Shown in pieces: positions 58,278 through 64,000 of a stretch of 64,000 bases of DNA (positions are counted from its first letter, which is position 1; every line of letters starts with the position of its first letter). The stretch spans positions 2,170,001 to 2,234,000 of the forward strand of contig NZ_CP012808.1 in the NCBI RefSeq assembly GCF_001307195.1, written 5' to 3'. Below the pieces are notes generated by a model. That model made no database searches and had not been told where the DNA came from. It worked only from the letters and a program-made list of their open reading frames with translations. Position numbers and translations under genes: made by a program. This DNA comes from Acinetobacter equi (GTDB lineage Bacteria; Pseudomonadota; Gammaproteobacteria; Pseudomonadales; Moraxellaceae).

Positions 58278-59042
58278 TTATGCAGGAAGAGGAAGTTCAT
58301 CTTGAATTAAAAATTGTGAAAGTTCAAAACAATAAATTTGCGCAGTATCAAGATTCTTAAACGTTACTTGAGTTTCTTCCAAGTTACAAAACCATTCCTG
58401 TTTATATTCTGGAGCTTTTGAACAAAATGGTTTTGCATTGAATAAGCCAACACAAAGTAGGTTTTGGTGATCTCTAGCAGATGCATATTCAAATAATTCT
58501 ACTCCAGCTTCTCTCATTGCTGTGCCTAATTGTTGTGTTGCATGATAATTTTTAGGATGTTGTAAAACAGATTTATATTGATGAAATGCTTTACTTTGAA
58601 GTCGAATGCCATATTTTGTTTGATATTTAACTGAAAACATTGTGTGATTTGTTTTAATTAATGATTTTGGTGCTGTGGACTGCATGGAATACCAAAAGAC
58701 AAATCGATAATAAGCTGACTCAGCTAAAGTCGCTTCAGGGCTACATCCTCCATAAAAAATACTTGGTTCATGAGTGCGACCAAAGCGAGATCCCCATTTT
58801 AAAGGGGGGTAACGGAAGGGTGTTTTTAATAAATAATGTAAATTTTCTATACCTAATGGATACGTTGGCTTTATTTCTTCAAGCATTTCTTCAAGTAATG
58901 ATTGCTCTTCTAAGGAGTCAACTAAATTGCGTGTAGCAATTTGTTCTTGACTTTCAATCATCCGATAAAGTGTACCTTTAATGGGTTCAATAAGTTTTTC
59001 TGCATTACAGGATTGCCAAATATTACTATCTTGTACCGTCAT
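58278..59042 (-). CDS. RES-domain toxin (NAD+ phosphorylase/glycohydrolase type)
   Basis: The 254-residue protein has RES-family marks: KWGSRFGRTHEPSIFYGGCSPEATLAESAYYRFVF near residues 82-116 (the conserved Arg and Glu that line the NAD pocket), an SxK-type KYQTKYG strand, and a late EYASARDHQNLLCVGLF with the conserved Ser. RES toxins of type II systems degrade NAD+. The antitoxin gene overlaps it by four bases (ATGA, 59039-59042), so translation is coupled with the antitoxin made first. Confidence 0.85.
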   Translation of the reverse strand: MTVQDSNIWQSCNAEKLIEPIKGTLYRMIESQEQIATRNLVDSLEEQSLLEEMLEEIKPTYPLGIENLHYLLKTPFRYPPLKWGSRFGRTHEPSIFYGGCSPEATLAESAYYRFVFWYSMQSTAPKSLIKTNHTMFSVKYQTKYGIRLQSKAFHQYKSVLQHPKNYHATQQLGTAMREAGVELFEYASARDHQNLLCVGLFNAKPFCSKAPEYKQEWFCNLEETQVTFKNLDTAQIYCFELSQFLIQDELPLPA

Positions 59043-59410
59043 ATTTTTCCTCGTAAAGCATCTACTGTCTGTAGAACAGTAACTAAACCCGTAATGGTTT
59101 TCATTTGATTTTTAGGAATGTCACCTGTTATTTTATTTTGTGTATTAATAAAATGACGCATCCAAACTTGGTCACCACCAGTTAATGCGTATAAAGCACG
59201 ATAAAAACGGATAAGAAGCAAAGCAAGTTCACCACTTTTTGAATGAGGATCAATATTGGGATGGGCATTTAATTTACTTATAGCTGTACGATGCATACCA
59301 ATAATTGCACCTAATTCACTTTGAGTAAGATGAAGTTGTTCTGCAATATTGAGAACAGCTTTAGCTAATACCATATTTTTATTTGGAGCAGGTTTTAGAA
59401 TAGCTGTCAT
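59039..59410 (-). CDS. Xre-family antitoxin (MbcA/ParS/Xre type)
   Basis: I use the ATG at 59410, with GGAG 7 bases upstream; an ATG at 59413 and a longer frame to 59437 are alternatives. The 123-residue product has a helix-turn-helix around ALAKAVLNIAEQLHLTQSEL and GMHRTAISKLNAHPN. A C-terminal toxin-binding domain contains LALLLIRFYRALYALTGGDQVWMRHFINTQN. That layout is the Xre-MbcA-ParS antitoxin that pairs with RES toxins. It should also repress its own operon through the HTH. Confidence 0.83.
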   Translation of the reverse strand: MTAILKPAPNKNMVLAKAVLNIAEQLHLTQSELGAIIGMHRTAISKLNAHPNIDPHSKSGELALLLIRFYRALYALTGGDQVWMRHFINTQNKITGDIPKNQMKTITGLVTVLQTVDALRGKI

Positions 59411-59675
59411 CATAAAACTCCAATGTTGTTTATTCACTTATAATATATCTAATGATGTAAATTCACAATATTGATTGTTTTTTAACTTACTTATTGGTGT
59501 GAAAAAATTGAAAAGCTATACTTTTTTAGCTTAACGAATAAGAGAAAAATTCAAAATTAGCTTAAAAAAGATGTATGTGTTTATAGAGTGAGCAAAAATG
59601 GAATTTAGTAGTTTCTTATTAGATGAAACAGTGGTAAAAATAAAAATAAAGTGCGTAGTGAAAGTGGGTGCAAAA

Positions 59676-59909
59676 ATGAAAACCATTGTAAAATATGTTG
59701 TATTGAAGAGTTTAGATTATCAATTAGGTACACCATTGTTTCAGGAAGAAATTGAAGCAGATAGTCAGTATTTTGACCAAATTCCATCGTTGATTTCATT
59801 CCAAAATCTTCAATTTAAAGTAAAAAGTAAAGAGTTAAAACGAATTTACTTAGCTGAGGAACAAGAAGATAGTCAAACGATTATTGTAAAAGTTATTGCT
59901 CAATCATAA
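59676..59909 (+). CDS. Small unknown protein
   Basis: The ATG at 59676 (MKTIVKYVVLKSLDYQLGTP) gives 77 residues. An upstream frame to 59598 adds 26 residues but without better signals. The product is beta-rich (VKYVVLKSL, LQFKVKSKEL, IIVKVIAQS) with acidic stretches and no membrane span. I do not recognise a family. It lies next to the Xre gene on the opposite strand and may share its promoter region. Confidence 0.45.
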   Translation: MKTIVKYVVLKSLDYQLGTPLFQEEIEADSQYFDQIPSLISFQNLQFKVKSKELKRIYLAEEQEDSQTIIVKVIAQS

Positions 59910-59973
59910 TTGGATACTAATAAGGCTTTGCTTTAATAATGACTTAAATTTTAAGGTGTGGTCTACTTTAAGA

Positions 59974-60094
59974 TAAAAAAAGCCACAAGACAGTTAGACT
60001 GTGCTTGTGGTTGTTGATAAATGGAATATTTCCCATATTTTTATACTTTTTTATTTTTATGAAATAAGCATACATTATTTTTTTTATTATTCAA
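59974..60094 (-). ncRNA. Second minus-strand candidate small RNA
   Basis: On the minus strand TTGAAT (60089-60094), 16 bases, TATGCT (60067-60072) is a moderate sigma70 promoter. Transcription from about 60060 would run about 85 bases to a hairpin CCACAAG-ACAGT / ACTGT-CTTGTGG (59983-60010, one bulge) and a U-tract (seven A on the plus strand, 59975-59981). There is no minus-strand gene upstream that could need this terminator, and no start codon inside. It resembles the arrangement at 33569-33689. Confidence 0.4.
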
Positions 60095-60406
60095 TAAAGT
60101 TCTTTATTTTCAATAAGATAATCCAACTGAAATGATGGGGTTTTAACATAATGATTTATATAAATAATTATTTTTATATTTAATATATTCTATTAAAATG
60201 GTTTTTATAATCGAATATTTCATTAAAAAGTTGGTTGTTGTGATATAGATCACACTAAATATCACTATAAAAGTAAAGTTTTTGTAGAAGAAAAATAGAT
60301 TTAGTTTGAAATATAAAGGGTGTGTATATAATTGTGTAAATTAGCAAAAAATAACTATAAATCATAGATGTTGCAGTGTATGCTAAGTCCATAGTTGGGA
60401 TGTTTA
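60095..60406. other. AT-rich gap
   Basis: About 310 bases of mostly A and T. A TTGTGATATAGATCACAC stretch at about 60236-60253 contains a GTGAT...ATCAC palindrome resembling a CRP/Vfr-type or FNR-like half-site pair. I see no other support for a regulator site. No gene is seen. Confidence 0.35.
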
Positions 60407-60631
60407 GTGAGCAATAAAATGCCTAAAAATTTTGTAATTAGATTCGCAAGTGTTCTCTTCACTATTTTAATAATAGCCGCATTGGTAATTCATTTTACGC
60501 TTGCAGATACAAGTAGATTAATCGTCTTACTCTGGATTTATACAGTACCATTGAGCCTTGGTATTACTGCTTTTATTTCTATTATTTTTGCAAAAGATAG
60601 TGAGTTGGGAATTCCAACAAGCAATCAATAA
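60407..60631 (+). CDS. Small two-span membrane protein
   Basis: The start may be GTG at 60407 (GGGAT upstream, reading MSNKMPKNF) or ATG at 60419 (MPKNF). The product of 70-74 residues has two membrane segments, about residues 8-30 (VLFTILIIAALVIHFTL) and 37-58 (IVLLWIYTVPLSLGITAFISII), and a short polar tail (GIPTSNQ). I know no family. It is single and ends at a strong hairpin. Confidence 0.5.
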   Translation: MSNKMPKNFVIRFASVLFTILIIAALVIHFTLADTSRLIVLLWIYTVPLSLGITAFISIIFAKDSELGIPTSNQ

Positions 60632-60644
60632 AGTATTCAAAATA

Positions 60645-60682
60645 AAAATAGCGCTTCATTTTTTATGAAGCGCTATTTTTTT
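60645..60682 (+). terminator. Terminator of the small membrane protein gene
   Basis: AAAAATAGCGCTTCAT, a T-rich loop and ATGAAGCGCTATTTTTTTT form a 14-base stem with a long U-tract. Confidence 0.92.
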
Positions 60683-60856
60683 TGTGAGTCCAATGTATTT
60701 TGAACTTATGGTATAAAATCTCATTTTATGATTTCAAGTGAATTCATTCATTTTTTGCGGTATTTCTTTGATAATATTTTAAACGAAAAATAAATCACAT
60801 TTTTTTTAATAAAGTGGTAAAAATAGTATTACTAGTATAATAATTTGGACAATACT

Positions 60857-62280
60857 ATGAACGGTTCACTAAAAAAATATTTGCAGTCAGTGGTTTTTTA
60901 TTGATCGGTTATTCTCTGGCCGCATGTCATAATGAAGATAAAGATAGTACTTTTATAGATTCTAAAATGGAGCTCATAACAGCACTACAGACACTCCAAC
61001 AATCCTTAATATGGCAAGAGAATCAATGTGAAATAGTTTATCAAAATATTATTGATAAAGCTGCTAAGACTCAATTGCAAATTGATTATCTCAAGAACCT
61101 ACTTATTAAAGATAAAGATTTAGCTCAATTTATTCATATGCAATTGGAACCTAAATTACAAAGTTTAAAAGAAGAATCAAATATCTTGAAAGATCGTTGT
61201 ACAGCACTTGATTATGATGCAGTAGGTGTGAGTATGGAACGTCCTTCAATGCTTAGAGAAATGATAAGTGAGTGGCAAGGCACAATAAGCCTGCTTAAAG
61301 ATCAGGTGAATAATCCACCAAATATGAATCCTAAAATTTCACTTGCAACATTAACGAATATTCAAGTAAATGAAACAACATTTGCAGGATATAAATTTAA
61401 AGACTGTAGTGATGACTATTGTCCAGAGTTGACAGTTATTCCTGCTGGAAATTTTTTGATGGGAGGAAGTTTAGAAGAACAAGAACGTGAAAATGTTCCA
61501 GCCCAGCCTCGTGTATGGGAATTGCCACAGCATTCTGTATCTATAAGTAAGCCATTTGCTATGGCTAGTTTTGAAACTACTGTTGGACAGTTTCAAAAAT
61601 TTCAGGAAGAAACTGGATGGCAAGTTAAGGGCTGTCGAAATTGGGAAACACGTGAAGGACAGTTTGATATGTGGTATAGAGATGACCTTAATCCAATGAA
61701 TCCAGGATTTAATCAAACATCTGAAGAACCTGTAGTATGTGTTCGTCGTGAAGATAGTCGAGAGTTTGCGAAATGGTTATCTAAAAAAACAGGAAAATTA
61801 TATCGATTACCTACAGAAGTCGAGTGGGAATATGCTGCAAGAGCAGATTCATCTACATCATATTATTGGGGGAATGATCCACAGCGTAATCAAGCTTGTC
61901 AATATGCGAATGTTTTAGATATAAATACAATACTTGCTTTACCCAATACAAAAAATTGGGAATCATTTAAGTGTGATGATGGGTATGCATTTACAGCACC
62001 CGTGGGACAATTCTTACCAAATGCATTTGGTTTATATGATATGAGCGCAAATGCCAGAGAATGGATCGATGATTGTTGGCATAATGATTATCGAGGTGCA
62101 CCAAATACTAATCAACGTTGGGAATCTGACGGAGATGGATTATGTCATTTTCCAGTATTACGTGGTGGTTCATGGATTTATAATACATACAATGTAAGAA
62201 TTGCCTATAGAAATGCTTATTTCTCATCTCAAGCACGGAGTAATATGTGGGGATTCCGACTTGTACGCGAAATTGAATAA
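60857..62280 (+). CDS. FGE-sulfatase-domain lipoprotein with frameshift at an A7 tract
   Basis: The long frame has no ATG near its start; its first codon by default is TTG at 60901 (IGYSLAACHN). An ATG at 60857 starts MNGSLKK in another frame. Adding one A to the seven-A run at 60871-60877 joins them into MNGSLKKIFAVSGFLLIGYS followed by LAAC, a perfect lipoprotein signal with lipobox Cys. The mature part has a helical coiled region (residues about 40-150) and from about 185 an FGE/SUMF1 domain: VIPAGNFLMGGS, YRLPTEVEWEYAARADSSTSYYWGN, AFGLYDMSANAREWIDDCW and LRGGSWIYNTYNVRIAYRN. The copper/catalytic Cys pair of true formylglycine enzymes is absent near the last motif, so it is likely a binding homologue. 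Confidence 0.75.
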
Positions 62281-62631
62281 TTAAAAATATAAGTATGAGT
62301 TGTATTGAGAGTAAATATTTTTAATGCAACTCATAAAATAATGTAAAAAAAATGTAATAGTGAAAAAGTTTTAAATTTAAAATTATATATATATGTTTTA
62401 TATATTTTTCTTTTGTTTATATTAAGTTTTTTATTTTTATTTAAGTTTTTTATAAATAATATTGGTTTAAGTTTGTTATTTATTTTCTTTTGATTGAATT
62501 ATTTTTTCAATTAATGTTTTTGAATGTAAGTTAATCGCATTTTATGTGTTTTTAATAAATTTATGAAAATGATATTTTTAGATCAATAAAGATGAATTGA
62601 AAATTTTTATAAGTCAAAAGGAATATATAAA
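62281..62631. other. AT-rich gap upstream of the porin gene
   Basis: About 350 bases, almost pure A/T, with no gene, repeat array or clear hairpin. It must hold the porin promoter. The ribosome site AAAAGGA lies 10 bases before the porin ATG. Confidence 0.45.
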
Positions 62632-63816
62632 ATGGATAAAATATTTAAAATAATTGGAATTTCTACATTTCTCATAAGTACTTGTATAAAAGCAGAAGTT
62701 TTTAATCTAGGTGATAAAAATACTAATGGTGGTGCATTAGCTTTATATGGGTCGGTGAGTGGGAAATATGTTTATAAAGATTTCTTTGATAAAAAAATGG
62801 AAGGTGATAAAAATGGGAGTATAAATTTTAACAATTTAAAATTTAAACTTAATTATGAAAATCCTTATATTCATGGATTTTTAGATACAAGGTGTTACCA
62901 AAATAAAAAATTATGCGATACAATTTTGTTAAAAGAAGCATGGCTTGCTTATAAAGTTACAAAAGAGCAAAGGCTCATTTTAGGACAACAAAATGTAGAG
63001 TTTGGTTTTGGCCCTGCTTGGGGAGAATCTTTTTATGGCACATTGTTTTATGAGGCTGGATTAGAAAATTCACAAAAATTAGGTTTAAAGTATAAAATTG
63101 ATCAAGATACGAATCATTTAACACTAGGTTTTTATACTGGTGTTGGTGGAAACAATAAAGGTGCTTCAAAAAATGCACGTTATTATTCAGCTAATTTTGT
63201 TGAAGCTGAAGATTTAAAAAATGGAACATATATAAAAGAAAAAAATATGATTGTTGCACGAATATCAAAAGATATTCATTTCGATATTGAACAAAATTTT
63301 AATACAGAAATTGGTGCATCATATTGGCATTCTAAATTACAAAATATTAAAACAAGAAAAAATGGGAAAAGAGATGCATGGAATATTTTTACCAAAGTAA
63401 ATTATCAAAATATACAATGGCTTGCTCTTTTGGGACAACAAAAAATTAATAATGCAGATGTTATCACTCCAGATTATTCTACTTTTGGTGCATTTAATGA
63501 TAATTGGCAGCTTGCGAATAATGGAAAAATGGTAATGACTGAAATTAATTATACAATTAAAGAGCCATTCAAGAATATTAATGAAATTAAACCATATATT
63601 ACATTTAGTAAGTTTATTAAAGATAAATCGAATTATTTAGATTCTCAACGTATTAATATTGGACTTACATTCCCAGTAAAAGATGTTGTCATTACAGGTG
63701 AATATATTATTTCAAAAAATGACTATGGAATAGGTGGTACTATGGATGCAATGGCAAAGGGTGATAATAATAAATTGAATAAACTAGTTTTTATTTCTGC
63801 AGAGTATAATTTTTAA
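62632..63816 (+). CDS. Porin-like outer-membrane beta-barrel protein
   Basis: The 394-residue protein has a signal peptide cut after IKA (residue 22) and alternating short strands. It ends in FISAEYNF with terminal Phe, the usual mark of barrels folded by the BAM complex. Blocks LYGSVSGKYVYKDF, LKEAWLAYKVTKEQRLILGQQNVEFGFGPAWGESFYG and IGLTFPVKDVVITGEYI resemble phosphate-selective or carbohydrate porins, where a strand plus long loop carries the GQQ(N/F) motif. Substrate cannot be read. It is a single gene with a terminator at 63860. Confidence 0.72.
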   Translation: MDKIFKIIGISTFLISTCIKAEVFNLGDKNTNGGALALYGSVSGKYVYKDFFDKKMEGDKNGSINFNNLKFKLNYENPYIHGFLDTRCYQNKKLCDTILLKEAWLAYKVTKEQRLILGQQNVEFGFGPAWGESFYGTLFYEAGLENSQKLGLKYKIDQDTNHLTLGFYTGVGGNNKGASKNARYYSANFVEAEDLKNGTYIKEKNMIVARISKDIHFDIEQNFNTEIGASYWHSKLQNIKTRKNGKRDAWNIFTKVNYQNIQWLALLGQQKINNADVITPDYSTFGAFNDNWQLANNGKMVMTEINYTIKEPFKNINEIKPYITFSKFIKDKSNYLDSQRINIGLTFPVKDVVITGEYIISKNDYGIGGTMDAMAKGDNNKLNKLVFISAEYNF

Positions 63817-63859
63817 TATATTTTTTATTATTCGGAATTCAGTATAAAGAAGATGTAAA

Positions 63860-63917
63860 GCCCCATTAGTTATATATAGTAATTTAAACTATAAACAAAC
63901 TAAGGGGCTTTTTTTTA
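63860..63917 (+). terminator. Long terminator after the porin gene
   Basis: AAGCCCC-A-TTAGTT pairs with AACTAA-GGGGCTT, and an inner TATAGT / ACTATA stem tops the hairpin; eight T follow. It lies 44 bases after the porin stop. Confidence 0.8.
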
Positions 63918-64000
63918 AATAATAATTTTCTTCATAAAATTTTCTATTATCTGTTTGGTTGGAGATGTTAATGCTGGCGCGTAAATTTGATTGTCTTGAC
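63915..64000 (-). CDS. Possible C-terminal end of a minus-strand gene cut by the window edge
   Basis: On the minus strand a frame enters from the right edge and reads QDNQIYAPALTSPTKQIIEN followed by FMKKIII and a stop at 63915-63917. A proline-rich, helical tail like this occurs at the end of LysR-type regulators, but 28 codons are too few to name a family. It would converge on the porin gene, whose terminator overlaps the stop. Confidence 0.3.
   Translation of the reverse strand, partial: QDNQIYAPALTSPTKQIIENFMKKIII

Noticed and set aside
60236..60253. TGTGATATAGATCACA palindrome as a CRP site for the small membrane protein at 60407
   Set aside because: It resembles the TGTGA-N6-TCACA CRP consensus, but it is a single site 150 bases from the start codon with no clear promoter, so I record it only as a note in the gap entry.

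Overview
The window comes from a low-GC gammaproteobacterium of the Moraxellaceae, most probably Acinetobacter. The 16S rRNA gene at 47599-49136 reads like Acinetobacter from memory (for example the motif GGATTAGCTAGTTGGTGGGG and the 16S-tRNA-Ile-tRNA-Ala-23S-5S order). The gene families (MetZ, stand-alone ureohydrolase-like protein, the aroQ-accB-accC run, YcgL, RraA) also fit. Intergenic DNA is very AT-rich. Some 16S helix positions differ from what I remember of common clinical species, so a diverged lineage is possible. No alignment was run.

Left part (1-11 kb) is the most accessory-looking. A minus-strand, ATGA-coupled operon encodes a HAD phosphatase, an alpha/beta hydrolase and a small multidrug-resistance-type transporter, followed by the start of a second small membrane protein. 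Divergent from it lie a MipA/OmpV outer-membrane protein and a tight run of class III aminotransferase, FemAB/GNAT-type acyltransferase and ureohydrolase-like enzyme. Together these look like an unassigned small-molecule biosynthesis and export locus. PoxB, a very short YadA-type trimeric autotransporter and small unknown proteins follow.

The middle (11-47 kb) is mostly housekeeping: cysQ-like phosphatase, rpsT, rraA, HIT protein, YceI, aroQ-accB-accC, ispF, DAHP synthase, lpxB, a thiolase divergent from a two-domain FabG and a MaoC hydratase, metZ, ybaB-recR, rnd, ycgL, a MoxR/VWA pair, a stand-alone tryptophan synthase beta paralogue, ftsY and a nitroreductase. Between these lie scars: a phage-type integrase fragment abutting a decayed IS3 transposase (18.27-18.74 kb), and a gene-poor stretch (33.3-34.3 kb) with two strong candidates for small RNA genes.

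The right part (47-64 kb) holds a complete rRNA operon with its promoter, RNase III stalks and terminator. It is followed by a YagU-like protein, a twice-frameshifted secreted-protein pseudogene, argF, a TetR regulator divergent from prpB-prpC, a RES/Xre toxin-antitoxin pair where acnD and prpF might be expected, a formylglycine-generating-enzyme-like lipoprotein whose signal peptide is split by a frameshift at an A7 tract, and a porin-like barrel protein.

The observations most worth following up are the 1-6.4 kb locus, the A7 frameshift in the lipoprotein gene, the candidate sRNAs, the paralogous pair of tiny membrane proteins at 10968 and 32648, and the extra trpB.
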